DNA from: Candidatus Atribacteria bacterium UBA6251
GTDB lineage: Bacteria; Atribacterota; Phoenicimicrobiia; Phoenicimicrobiales; Phoenicimicrobiaceae
Direction of reading: 5' to 3'
Length of the DNA: 38,862 nucleotides
Assembly: GCA_002441285.1 (NCBI GenBank)
Contig: DJVR01000006.1
Location: 1 to 38,862 of the forward strand
Shown: piece by piece, positions 17,994-27,570 of the stretch
How positions within the stretch are numbered: position 1 is the stretch's first letter
Layout of the letters: each line of letters opens with the position of its first letter
The notes under the pieces: model-generated
Database searches by the model: none
What the model was told of the DNA's origin: nothing
What the model saw: the letters and a program-made list of their open reading frames with translations, nothing else
Program-made: the position numbers and the translations under genes

Positions 17994-18148
17994 TTCAATC
18001 GCCCTCCCTTTTCTTCAATAAAATAAAGGGTCCATTTATATATATTAAATCTAACTTATCATCTCTTTTTAATCGGGAAATCTCGGGAAAAATATTTTCC
18101 GCTAAATCTTGTTCGCTAAATTAATTTTTAATCTTCACTAAAATAGGA

Positions 18149-19957
18149 TTAAATGTCTCCTAAGACAGCAATGGCTGCACCACCAACTCCAATATGTAAA
18201 CTCAGAGCAGGAGAAGCTTCTACTATTAAGGGATGAGGCGCTTTTTCAAAACTTAAAGATATCTGCTTACTATACCAGTTTGCGAGATCAGGTGCGCCAA
18301 CATGAGCAATCCCAAAGCGAGGATTTTTAACACTTTTTGCATAACTTAAAGCTAAATCTAAAGTCTTTTTAATTACTCTTTGGCGACCAATAACTTTAGC
18401 TGCTTCCACAATCCTGCCTTCGGAATCGAGAGTAAGTATCGGTTTTAGATTAAGCATCGTGCCTAGTAAACCTTTAGTACGATTTAACCTGCCACTGCGC
18501 ATTATGTATTTTAAAGTAGGAACAGCAATAAAAATTCTAGAGCTTTTAATGGCAGATTCCAATCTTTTCAAAATTTCTTCCAAATCCAATCCCTCTTTGA
18601 TCCACTGAGCCGTTTCTTTAATTAATAAACCCAAAGCAATCGTGCTATTCTTACTATTTATAATATGTATCTTGTCAGAACCCTCGAGATCTTTACGGCC
18701 CATATAAGCACCTTGAATAGTTCCACTTAATTTTTCTGATATATGTATAGAAATTATATTTTTATACCGAGAGATAACCTGTTTATATATCTCTTTAAAG
18801 GAGGCTGGGGGAGGTTGAGAAGTAAGCAATTTTTCCGAAGTAGTTGTTAAAATATTCAAAAAATCAGAGGGCATCATATTGACCTTATCCAGATAAGTAT
18901 CTTTACCGATATGAATAACTATGGGCACTAAATATATATGGTGTTTTTCAATTATTTCTGGAGGTAAATCACAGGTAGAATCAGCCACTAATCCAATATC
19001 TCCTACTTCTGCCACTTCTTTTATACTGGTATGTTGTTGAAGCATATCGTCAACTTTGGTATTCAATAAATTACCAACCTGTGATAGGAAACTTAAAACT
19101 TTTTCTGGTTCATTGGTATGAATATGAACGTGGGCTTTACTTTCCGAACCAGCTACAACTAAAGAATTACCAAAATTAGAAATTTTATTTCTGATTAATT
19201 CTTTATTTTCAGTAATTTTCTCCAGGAGGCATTCTACACAAAATCTGAAATTAATTTCTGAATTTACCGCTTTATTAGCTAATTGCCGAATGGTATCCCG
19301 GGCAGAGTTGGCAATTCTGTAAGATTTAATTTTCCCATATTCAATAAAATCAACAATGCCTTCCAAAATATTTACAAACCCCTGTGCCCCCGCATCTACT
19401 ACTTTTGCTTCCCTTAATATTTTTAATTGTTGGGGGGTGTGAGCTAAAGATTTCTGAGCAATAGTCAAAGAATTCTTAAAAAGATCGAAGAAATCGGGAG
19501 TATGTGGTGCATGTTCCATTAAGTGATTTGCCCAATCCTTCATTACCGTAATAATAGTTCCTTCTCGGGGATGGGCAATGGCTTTTCTGGCCTGCTCAGC
19601 TGCTTGAAAAGCGGCATAAGCAAAGCTTTCTGTAGTAACGCGAACTTTTCCTCTGGTAGCCTCAGCTAAACCTTGAAAAAATTGAGCTAAAATTGCCCCT
19701 GAATTGCCTCGGGCTCCCATTAATGCAGAATTAGCTATAGCAGAACTTATTCCTTCAAAAGAAGATTCTTTACACTTCTGTGCACCTTCCACAATACTAT
19801 GCATAGTTAAAGACATATTGGTGCCAGTATCTCCATCAGCTACTGGAAAAACATTAATATCATTAAGATATTGTTCCATTTGATTTACTTTTTGGGCTGA
19901 ATAGACAATAAAACGTCTAAATCTAATCCCGTTTAAGTATTTTATTTTTATTCTCAC
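18149..19957 (-). CDS. DhaL (FakA-like) / DegV (FakB-like) fusion protein
   Basis: The N-terminal DhaL kinase domain (about residues 15-210) has the nucleotide/metal motif NVFPVADGDTGTNMS (D41, D43, N47) and ALMGARGNSGAILAQ. A FakA middle-domain segment follows (about 238-310, with KAHVHIHTNEPEKVL). The DegV domain covers 321-602, with GLVADSTCDLP, LLTSQPPP (T379, S380), the RSGRL arginine near 487 and the HIGVGGAA histidine at 588. In Firmicutes, FakA (kinase) and FakB (fatty-acid-binding DegV) are separate and together make acyl-phosphate from exogenous fatty acid. Here one chain holds both. The start is GTG with AGAGGAT upstream. The domains are certain; the fatty acid kinase role is inferred. 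Confidence 0.9.
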   Translation of the reverse strand: MRIKIKYLNGIRFRRFIVYSAQKVNQMEQYLNDINVFPVADGDTGTNMSLTMHSIVEGAQKCKESSFEGISSAIANSALMGARGNSGAILAQFFQGLAEATRGKVRVTTESFAYAAFQAAEQARKAIAHPREGTIITVMKDWANHLMEHAPHTPDFFDLFKNSLTIAQKSLAHTPQQLKILREAKVVDAGAQGFVNILEGIVDFIEYGKIKSYRIANSARDTIRQLANKAVNSEINFRFCVECLLEKITENKELIRNKISNFGNSLVVAGSESKAHVHIHTNEPEKVLSFLSQVGNLLNTKVDDMLQQHTSIKEVAEVGDIGLVADSTCDLPPEIIEKHHIYLVPIVIHIGKDTYLDKVNMMPSDFLNILTTTSEKLLTSQPPPASFKEIYKQVISRYKNIISIHISEKLSGTIQGAYMGRKDLEGSDKIHIINSKNSTIALGLLIKETAQWIKEGLDLEEILKRLESAIKSSRIFIAVPTLKYIMRSGRLNRTKGLLGTMLNLKPILTLDSEGRIVEAAKVIGRQRVIKKTLDLALSYAKSVKNPRFGIAHVGAPDLANWYSKQISLSFEKAPHPLIVEASPALSLHIGVGGAAIAVLGDI

Positions 19958-20025
19958 TTTATCGCATCCTCTTTTTATCTAAATTCAATAATCAATTAAT
20001 AAAAATCACCAGCATAATGATTTAT

Positions 20026-20060
20026 TTTCTTAAAAAATCTTTCAATATTGTTTTAAGAAA
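20026..20060 (-). terminator. AT-only hairpin after the nitroreductase
   Basis: TTTCTTAAAA and TTTTAAGAAA form 10-bp arms around a 15-nt loop, 28 bases after the nitroreductase stop. With no G:C core it would be weak, so I call it only tentatively. Confidence 0.25.
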
Positions 20061-20087
20061 TAATGGTGAATCAGTGCTCTATTTATT

Positions 20088-20636
20088 TTATAAACTATAA
20101 CTATTATAACCTCTAATTTGATCCAGGGTTTTTCTTTTTTTGGGAAATATGAAAAGATCGACCGGATATCCCATAGTAACAATTAGTTCAATCCTTTCCT
20201 GGTCAGGGATATTTAATAGTTTTTTAATTCCTTTTTCATCAAACCAACCCAGGATACAGGTTCCTAATCCTTCTTCTACTGCTTGAAGACATAAATGTTC
20301 TGTAGCTATGCCAATATCAATAAGAATAAAGGATTTATTTTTAATTTTTTGCGCAATTTTATGCACTACATTAGGACTTTCTGAAATTACTAGAATCAAA
20401 ACTGGAGCCTTCAAGGAAAACTTATTAAAATAAGCAATACTATTAAAAGTCATTTTTGCAACTTTTTCTTTAAGTTCTGATTTATCAATAACTATAAATT
20501 TCCAGGGTTGAGCATTAGTAGCAGAAGGAGCCAAGCGGGCTGCCTCCAAACATCGCTCAATCTTTTCTCTTTCTACCGGTTTATCTAAATATTCTCTTAC
20601 ACTCTGTCTGGCTTTAACTAAATCTAAAAAACTCAT
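20088..20636 (-). CDS. nitroreductase family protein
   Basis: A small FMN-dependent oxidoreductase of the nitroreductase superfamily. Family features are the RQSVREYLDKPVE start, ARLAPSATNAQPWKFIVI for FMN phosphate binding, and GLGTCILGWFDE near the end. The frame is open to 20666, but GGAG sites lie just before the ATG at 20636 and the family starts with MSFLDLVKARQSVR, so I use 20636 (182 aa). The physiological substrate cannot be told. The 87-nt gap to the upstream oxidoreductase allows cotranscription. Confidence 0.92.
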   Translation of the reverse strand: MSFLDLVKARQSVREYLDKPVEREKIERCLEAARLAPSATNAQPWKFIVIDKSELKEKVAKMTFNSIAYFNKFSLKAPVLILVISESPNVVHKIAQKIKNKSFILIDIGIATEHLCLQAVEEGLGTCILGWFDEKGIKKLLNIPDQERIELIVTMGYPVDLFIFPKKRKTLDQIRGYNSYSL

Positions 20637-20722
20637 TCTCCTATCTCCTAGCAGATTAACCAACATCTTTATATCGTTATCCTAGTATTAAGTCTAAAAA
20701 TTATAACATATTTTAGTAAAAA

Positions 20723-22756
20723 CTAAAAATCCCTCCTGTTTTTCATTTCTTTCTCTATCTGAACCATGCAATTATGAAAAGCTGTACCATAGCCGATATC
20801 ACTAATATATTCACCAGTAAGTTTGTTGATACTTACTTGCTGCTTTCCTTCCCACCAACCAAAGGGGAGATGAACTATTCCTGGAGGTATCCTGTTAGTT
20901 GTCCACACTCTTACCTTTATATTTCCTCTTCGATTATAAATAACTATCTCTTCTCCATCTTTAATTTTACGAGTCTTAGCCTCCTGAGGATTAATCTGGG
21001 CAAAGGGTTGTTTCTGAAGATCTTCTCGGCTAGAAAACTGAGAATTCATTCTATCCAAAGCATGCGAACTAATTAATATTAAAGGAAACTCGGTTAATAA
21101 TTTCGGGTTTTTATATCTAATTTCCTCTAGTTCACTATAAACAGGCAGGGGATTCTTTCCCCAGAGAGACTTCATCTGCCTGGAATAAAATTCAATTTTT
21201 TTACTGGGAGTAGAAAAACGATAATCTGCAAAAGCAATCTCCTGATTATTAGAATGAAGATAAGGCTTTTCTTGCAATTCTTGGATAGTTGTTCCCAGAT
21301 TAGAACTCTGAATTACTTCCTGAATAGTATTCAAATTATTTTCGGGCAAATATGTTAAATCAAATCCTAATTTTTTACCCAAAAGCCGGTAAATTTCGCT
21401 TTCGTGTTTGCATTCTCCCGGAGAATCAATGATTTTTTGTTGTAGTTGAATATAAGAATGGCCATAACCACTAATTAAATCATAATATTCATACATAGAG
21501 GCAGCTGGTAGTACTATATCTGCCATCCTGGCAGTATCGGTTAAAAAAAGATCAACTACTACTATTAAATCTAACTTATTCATAGCCTTTATTATTAAAT
21601 TAACATCTGGATTACTGGTTAAGGGGTTAGCCTGTTCTATCCACCATCCTTTTATAGGAGGGTCTTGCTGGCTAATGATTGCACTTCCTAATTTTGCCAC
21701 TGGAATGTTAATTCGAATCTTATCTGGTTTCTGGGGTAAAAAGGGCCAAATTAATTCCGGAGCTTGTTTATCGCTAAAATAAAATCCACCACCTCTTTTC
21801 CCAATACTTCCAGTAAGGACTGGAAGAAGAGAAATCGCCCTGATAGTTTGGCCACCATTGGTATATCTTTGCACTCCCATTCCGCAAATCAAGGCATATT
21901 GGGGATTTTCTCTAATTAAATTAACTAATTTATTGATAGAGGTTAAAGGTATTCCGGTAATCTCATAAACTTTTAATAAAGGATATTCTTTTACCGCCTC
22001 TTGAAACCTCTCAAAACCTAAAGTATTTTGCTTAATAAATTGAACATCTATAATTCCTTCTTTAATCAGTTGATGAGCTATTCCTAAAGCTAAACAGGCA
22101 TCTGTCCCTGGTCGAGGATTTAAGTGTAGAAAAGACTGCTCTCCGGATTCATTTCTACGCACATCTATAGTAATAAGTTTAGCTCCTTTGTCTATGGCTC
22201 TTTTAAGATGGTACATAATATGGATGTTGGTATAAGCCGGATTGGCTCCCCATAAGATGATTAGTTTGGAATTCTCCAAATCAGAAATATGATTATGTTT
22301 GACCTCCCCATAAGTCAACTTAATTGCTTCTTGAGCTGCGGCATCACACAAACCTCCATAAGTAGAAGTGAATCCTCCAAATTGATACCAAAATCCAAAA
22401 GCTCCACTTTTTACTATCCCTAAATTGGCAAATCTTTGATAATATAAAACTGATTCTGGTCCATAATCTACTTTTAGCTGATTTAATTTTTTCGCAACAA
22501 TATCTAAAGCCTGTTCCCAGCTGATCCTTTTAAATAAACCTTCTTCTCTCTCTCCTACTCTTTGCAAAGGGTATAATAATCTTTCTGAACTATTGAGTAA
22601 CTCGAAATAATGATTAGCTTTTCTACAAACCCTACCCTGGTTGACTGGACTATTTTTCTTCCCTTTAACTTTGATTATTTTTTCGTCTTCTGTTATCACC
22701 TCTAAAGAACATGAACCAAAACAATCTTTAGAACAAACAGAATTTGTAATTCTCAT
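20723..22756 (-). CDS. molybdopterin (bis-MGD) oxidoreductase, orphan
   Basis: A DMSO-reductase superfamily catalytic subunit. The N-terminus has a 4Fe-4S site C-x3-C-x3-C with a fourth Cys near residue 44 (VCSKDCFGSC and GRVCRKA). The probable Mo/W ligand is a cysteine in TYGGLCDAAAQE near residue 137, where formate dehydrogenases have Cys/Sec. The C-terminal cofactor-binding domain begins near 560. There is no Tat signal, so it is cytoplasmic. No electron-transfer or membrane subunit lies nearby. I take ATG at 22756 because AAGGGAG is eight bases before it; the GTG at 22765 lies on the ribosome site. Its 677 aa is normal. The substrate is unknown. Confidence 0.9.
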   Translation of the reverse strand: MRITNSVCSKDCFGSCSLEVITEDEKIIKVKGKKNSPVNQGRVCRKANHYFELLNSSERLLYPLQRVGEREEGLFKRISWEQALDIVAKKLNQLKVDYGPESVLYYQRFANLGIVKSGAFGFWYQFGGFTSTYGGLCDAAAQEAIKLTYGEVKHNHISDLENSKLIILWGANPAYTNIHIMYHLKRAIDKGAKLITIDVRRNESGEQSFLHLNPRPGTDACLALGIAHQLIKEGIIDVQFIKQNTLGFERFQEAVKEYPLLKVYEITGIPLTSINKLVNLIRENPQYALICGMGVQRYTNGGQTIRAISLLPVLTGSIGKRGGGFYFSDKQAPELIWPFLPQKPDKIRINIPVAKLGSAIISQQDPPIKGWWIEQANPLTSNPDVNLIIKAMNKLDLIVVVDLFLTDTARMADIVLPAASMYEYYDLISGYGHSYIQLQQKIIDSPGECKHESEIYRLLGKKLGFDLTYLPENNLNTIQEVIQSSNLGTTIQELQEKPYLHSNNQEIAFADYRFSTPSKKIEFYSRQMKSLWGKNPLPVYSELEEIRYKNPKLLTEFPLILISSHALDRMNSQFSSREDLQKQPFAQINPQEAKTRKIKDGEEIVIYNRRGNIKVRVWTTNRIPPGIVHLPFGWWEGKQQVSINKLTGEYISDIGYGTAFHNCMVQIEKEMKNRRDF

Positions 22757-22852
22757 AAACTTCACTCCCTTAGATTAAGCACCTAAAATCTAATTAATTT
22801 GTTTGATTCTCTTTAAAAATACATCTAAGTTAGTTATCTTTTAAAAATATAA

Positions 22853-23557
22853 TCAGGTCTTACTTTTTTCTTTTAAATCAATTGAAACAATTTTAGATTG
22901 AAGTAATTTTGAATCACTAAAATCTACCAATACTCTTTCTGCACCAAAACTTTTACTTAAAGTTTCTAAAGTTTGACGGGCAGAATTTTGCACTTCCGAA
23001 CGCATCTTTCTGACTAGATTTTCAGCCATATCAGTAGCTTGGAATTTTGCTTCTTCAAGAAGTAAATTCTTATCTTCTTCACCAAAGCCCGAACCAAAAG
23101 CTCGATTTAAAAGATCGGGGAGCAACCAGGGAAGAAGCCTGGAATTTTGCTCATCATAAAAGCTGATATTCCGGATATGTACCTCATAAAAACAGGAAGG
23201 CATTCTCAAACGAAAACTTTTTTCTTCCAGCTCTTCAATTAAAAAATCGGGACTACGCAAATCATATCTAAAATCTATATCGAATTCGAAAATCATGGCC
23301 ATCTTCTTGGTCGAAACTAACCACTGGAAATATTTTTTACCCATTTCTCCTAACCAATGCCGAGAGGTAGTAACAATTTCCTTGGTAATTACTTTAAATA
23401 CTACTAATTCTCCTACTGAACGTAATTCTTCTAAAGAAGCATATATTCTAATTTCTCTTCCTGGCAATCGGAATTTTAATCTCAGTACCCAGAATAAAAT
23501 AAAAATTATTACTGCTATCCCAAATCCTATTAACCCGGAAACGAAAGTAATCGGCAT
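22853..23557 (-). CDS. membrane-anchored DUF4230-like protein
   Basis: One N-terminal membrane helix (about residues 5-27) is followed by a soluble domain. The charged region 167-215 is helical. The pattern of a YDLRSPDF-like strand region followed by a long helix with regularly spaced Ala/Glu resembles DUF4230 (a stomatin-reminiscent fold), but I hold this as tentative. Its function is unknown. AAGGAGG lies before the ATG. It is between the ABC exporter genes and the molybdoenzyme, with gaps of about 100 nt on each side. Confidence 0.6.
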   Translation of the reverse strand: MPITFVSGLIGFGIAVIIFILFWVLRLKFRLPGREIRIYASLEELRSVGELVVFKVITKEIVTTSRHWLGEMGKKYFQWLVSTKKMAMIFEFDIDFRYDLRSPDFLIEELEEKSFRLRMPSCFYEVHIRNISFYDEQNSRLLPWLLPDLLNRAFGSGFGEEDKNLLLEEAKFQATDMAENLVRKMRSEVQNSARQTLETLSKSFGAERVLVDFSDSKLLQSKIVSIDLKEKSKT

Positions 23558-23663
23558 ATTAATATCCTCCTTATGTATATTTCCCCTATCTACTCCCTTA
23601 TTCTATCAGGGTTAGTAAATTAAAATTTTTGAATTATAAGGATAAAAAGATATCTATCTTTAG

Positions 23664-25730
23664 CTATTCTACTTGAGTGGTTAAGTATTGATATTTATAT
23701 AATTCTTGATAATAACCTTTTTGGGCTAGTAGTTGGGTATGAGTCCCAATTTCTACAATTCTACCTTTACGCATAACATATATACGATCTGCGCCCTGAA
23801 TGGTAGATAAGCGATGAGCAATAGCAATACTGGTTCTGCCTCGCATAATCTTTTTAATAGCATCCTGAATAAGATATTCTGTTTCACTATCTATACTACT
23901 GGTGGCTTCATCCAAAATAAGTATTTTAGGTTCTCTAACTAAAGCCCTGGCAAAAGCAAGGAGCTGCCTCTGCCCGGTAGAAAGGTTTGCTCCGCCTTCA
24001 GAAATTGCACTTCTGTATTTATCCTTTAATCTACTAATAAAATCGTGAGCATTAACATATTTAGAATATTCAATTAATTTAGCCTCTTCTAATTCCTTAT
24101 TGAGTAAAATATTGTATTTAATATCACCAGCAAACATAAAAATATCCTGCAATACTAACCCAAAATAATCCCTTAGAAATTTAAGCTCCATATCTTTAAT
24201 ATTTATTCCATCTATCAATATCTCTCCCTCTGTAGGATCATAAAATCTCAGGAGAAGATTTATTAAGGTAGTCTTTCCGGCTCCGGTAGCACCTACAAAA
24301 GCTACTGCTTCATCAGGTTCCACCAAAAAAGAGACTTTATCTAGAACTTTCTCTCCTTCTTTATATTCAAAAGATACATTCTTAAACTCAATTCTCCCTT
24401 CTATTTTTTCAGGAAATTTTGACTGTTTTGGAGAGGGTATTTTGTCATTCTCCTCAAAAAGCAGAAATATTCTCTCAGATGAAGCCATAGCAGATTGTAA
24501 AATATTGTACCTTTCTGAAAAATCAAAAATTGGTCTAAATAACATATGAATATAAGAGATGAAGGCAATTAGTATACCCAGAGAAATTTCTCCTCCCAAC
24601 ACCCCTTTTCCTCCAAAATAGATTACCGCACCAATAGAAAAATAAGCCAATACATCGATTAATGGTCGGAAGATTGCAAAGATTAAAAGTTGGTGAATAT
24701 GAGCAAGATAATAATTTTTGTTTATTTGAGCAAAATCTCGCTTAAATTTTTCCTCTTGATTAAAAGTCTGAATTAATAAGATGCCGGATATTGCTTCAGA
24801 TAAAAAGCTATTTACCTTAGCCAGAGCAATCCTAACTCTGCCATATGCCTCACGTGCGTATCTTTGAAAAAGATAAAGAGTAAGGATTAATAAAGGTGCA
24901 AGTACCAGGAGTATTAAACTCAAGCGAAGGGATAATCTAAACATCACTATAATAATCCCAATAATCATTATAAAATCTTTAACTGAATAGACTAGAACAT
25001 CGGTAAACATATCCCTTAGAGCATCAACATCATTGGTAATCCTGGTTACTAACCTGCCGATAGGGTTCTGGTTAAAAAAATTTAAGGAAAGAGAAAGTAA
25101 ATGTTTTACTAGTCCACTCCTTAGATCATAAATTACTTTTTCACTTACCACTGCCATCATTACAACCTGTAAATAATTTAAGAAGAAGGAAAACAAAAGA
25201 AAGCCTATATATAAAAGAGCAAATAGCTTAACCATTTTTAGATCATCATATCTTAAAGCCTTTATATCTTCTTCTTTCAGTTTTTGCATTTCCGAATAAG
25301 GAATAAAATATCCTTTTTCTGTTTCCAGAGTAGTAATTTTAAGTTGTTTCAAATCAATAAGTTTGTTTTTATCTTTTAATAATAAATATTTTTCTGGCAA
25401 GATCAGAGATTCTTTCTGTAACTCTGCATATTCTGCTTCATCTAAGAGGTGAGAAGGTAGAAGAATAAAGTTGTTGGTTTGTACCCGGTAAGCCTGATAA
25501 GGTTCGGTAATCTGCAAACTTTTTTCATTTAGGGCTAATTGCAGGTAATTTCTTTCAATATAATTATCTATTACTGTTCTACTAATTAAAGGAAGAAAAA
25601 TCTGGATCCCACTTATAGCCAAGATAAGTATGAAAATGACCAGAATCTTACCTTTATATAGCTTTCCATATTGCCATAATTTTGATAATATTTTCCAATC
25701 TAAGCCAGAATATAATTTTTCTTCTTTCAT
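23664..25730 (-). CDS. ABC exporter half-transporter, canonical-site subunit
   Basis: A type IV ABC exporter with six membrane helices and one nucleotide-binding domain. Walker A is GATGAGKTT (480-488), Walker B ends ILILDE with catalytic E608, and the H-loop is H639. The signature is LSTGQ (583-587) instead of LSGGQ. An extra hydrophilic stretch of about 100 residues (60-165) lies between TM1 and TM2, outside the membrane. It starts nine bases after the stop of the 576-aa partner, so the two form a heterodimer. Multidrug or lipid export is the usual role. Confidence 0.94.
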   Translation of the reverse strand: MKEEKLYSGLDWKILSKLWQYGKLYKGKILVIFILILAISGIQIFLPLISRTVIDNYIERNYLQLALNEKSLQITEPYQAYRVQTNNFILLPSHLLDEAEYAELQKESLILPEKYLLLKDKNKLIDLKQLKITTLETEKGYFIPYSEMQKLKEEDIKALRYDDLKMVKLFALLYIGFLLFSFFLNYLQVVMMAVVSEKVIYDLRSGLVKHLLSLSLNFFNQNPIGRLVTRITNDVDALRDMFTDVLVYSVKDFIMIIGIIIVMFRLSLRLSLILLVLAPLLILTLYLFQRYAREAYGRVRIALAKVNSFLSEAISGILLIQTFNQEEKFKRDFAQINKNYYLAHIHQLLIFAIFRPLIDVLAYFSIGAVIYFGGKGVLGGEISLGILIAFISYIHMLFRPIFDFSERYNILQSAMASSERIFLLFEENDKIPSPKQSKFPEKIEGRIEFKNVSFEYKEGEKVLDKVSFLVEPDEAVAFVGATGAGKTTLINLLLRFYDPTEGEILIDGINIKDMELKFLRDYFGLVLQDIFMFAGDIKYNILLNKELEEAKLIEYSKYVNAHDFISRLKDKYRSAISEGGANLSTGQRQLLAFARALVREPKILILDEATSSIDSETEYLIQDAIKKIMRGRTSIAIAHRLSTIQGADRIYVMRKGRIVEIGTHTQLLAQKGYYQELYKYQYLTTQVE

Positions 25731-25739
25731 TTTTTCCTA

Positions 25740-27470
25740 CTATTCTTCTAATTTTTGAATTTTATACATATTTTTATAGATAGTGGACTTTTTAATTAAC
25801 TCTCGATGGGTACCACTACTTTCAATTCTCCCTTCCTCCAAGACAAAGATATTATCCGCCTTGATAAAGGAAGATATACGATGAGAAATTACTATGATGG
25901 TAATACCTCGAAAATATTTTTCTAAATTAGCAAGAATCGCTTTTTCGGTATTAGTATCTACTGCACTGAGGGCATCATCAAGAATAAGAATTCGAGGTTT
26001 TCTAATCATAGCTCTGGCAATACATAATCTCTGTTTTTGCCCCCCTGAAAGGGTAACCCCTTTTTCTCCCACCACGGTCTGATATTGTTCCTTCAATTCC
26101 ATTATATCTTGATGGACACAGGCAATCTGACAAGCTTCCATTATCTCTTCCAGTGAAGCATTATTTTCTCCAAATCTAATATTTTCTTCTATAGTAGTAG
26201 AAAAAAGAAAGGAATCCTGAGGAACATATCCTATATTCTCTCTGACGGTAGAAATCTTTATCTTTTTGTAATCAATAGAATCATAAAAAATCATCCCTTT
26301 TTGAGGCTCAATAATTCTTAAGATTAACTGGGCTATTACGCTTTTGCCTGAGCCTATTTTCCCACAAATTCCAATATATTGCCCTGACTTAATATCGATA
26401 TTAATATCTTTTAGAATAACTTGTTCGTCATAAGAAAAATAGATCTTCTCTAATTTTATATTTCCATTAAGATAATGACCTTTTGTACTGGATAAATCAT
26501 AGATAGCCGGTTTTTCTTGCAAAAGATTCTGAACACGTAAATAAGAAGCACTCCCTCTCTGATAGATATTAATTACCATGCCCACCGCCATCATAGGCCA
26601 GACAATGATTCCCATATAAGAAAAGAAAGCTACTAACTCACCGGTAGTGAGTTCTCTAAGAATAACCTGCTGTCCTCCAACCAAAAGGATAATAGCAATA
26701 CCTAACTCAGCACACAGTCCTATCATTGGAAACATAGTACCCCAAATTTTGATTAAGGAAATATTTTTCTCTAGATACTTTTTGCTTAATTGATCAAAAT
26801 TTTTTGCTTCTGCTTCTTCTTGTTGAAAAGCCTGGATAATTTTTATTCCCGAGATCATTTCTCTGGCTTTTTCGGTTAAACGAGAAAATGATTCCTGTAC
26901 GGTTTTAAACTTCTGAAATAATCTACGCACAAAAAATAAAGATATCAAAACAATCAAAGGAAGCGGAATCAGGGCAAAAAGAGTAAGTCGGAGATTAAGG
27001 GTTAACATAAAGATCAAAGTAGCTAAAAAAAGAAAGACCGCATCAAAGCCAGCAACTACTCCAAAAGCACAAGCCCTCCTTATGGCATCCATATCATTAG
27101 TCATATGAGCCATAATGTCTCCAATTTTAGTTTTAGTAAAAAAAGAGTGGGAAAGCGAATTTAAATGTTCAAATAATCTATCCTTAAAATCTCTTTCAAT
27201 AAAATGAGCAGTCCCAATAATAATCATTCTCCAGAAAAATCTAAAAAGTCCAATAGCTAAGGCTAGAATAAAAATTATAAGAGTAAACTTACCTAAAAAG
27301 GCATAATTACTTTGAGAAGCAATGTAACTCCCTAAAATAGAATCTATTGCTCTTTGAGTAATGCGGGGGATGATAAGCTGGGTAATATCCACTGCCACCA
27401 GCATAAAAAAACCAACCAGCATCTTAAGAGGGAATTTTTTATAATAAGAAAGGATAAATTTTATTAACAT
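25740..27470 (-). CDS. ABC exporter half-transporter, degenerate-site subunit
   Basis: The first gene of the exporter pair: six membrane helices, then a nucleotide-binding domain with Walker A GKIGSGKS (370-377), signature LSGGQ (474-478) and H-loop H530. Walker B ends ILILDD, so the catalytic glutamate is Asp499. In heterodimeric exporters (TM287/288, LmrCD, BmrCD) one site is degenerate, built from the Asp Walker B of one subunit and the altered signature of the other. Here LSTGQ in the partner completes that picture. There is no strong ribosome site. Substrate unknown. Confidence 0.94.
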   Translation of the reverse strand: MLIKFILSYYKKFPLKMLVGFFMLVAVDITQLIIPRITQRAIDSILGSYIASQSNYAFLGKFTLIIFILALAIGLFRFFWRMIIIGTAHFIERDFKDRLFEHLNSLSHSFFTKTKIGDIMAHMTNDMDAIRRACAFGVVAGFDAVFLFLATLIFMLTLNLRLTLFALIPLPLIVLISLFFVRRLFQKFKTVQESFSRLTEKAREMISGIKIIQAFQQEEAEAKNFDQLSKKYLEKNISLIKIWGTMFPMIGLCAELGIAIILLVGGQQVILRELTTGELVAFFSYMGIIVWPMMAVGMVINIYQRGSASYLRVQNLLQEKPAIYDLSSTKGHYLNGNIKLEKIYFSYDEQVILKDINIDIKSGQYIGICGKIGSGKSVIAQLILRIIEPQKGMIFYDSIDYKKIKISTVRENIGYVPQDSFLFSTTIEENIRFGENNASLEEIMEACQIACVHQDIMELKEQYQTVVGEKGVTLSGGQKQRLCIARAMIRKPRILILDDALSAVDTNTEKAILANLEKYFRGITIIVISHRISSFIKADNIFVLEEGRIESSGTHRELIKKSTIYKNMYKIQKLEE

Positions 27471-27570
27471 AATAAATATAAAAAAGAATTACTCTAATTT
27501 ACTTTTGGGATAGATATAAAAAAAACCAAACAATTTTTTTCCATAAAAATAAACCTTCTTTCTTTTAATC

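Noticed and set aside
17994..18148. Repeated CGGGAAA/CGCTAAAT segments upstream of tldD
   Set aside because: The repeats are short and imperfect, and no promoter or regulator site could be defined with confidence.
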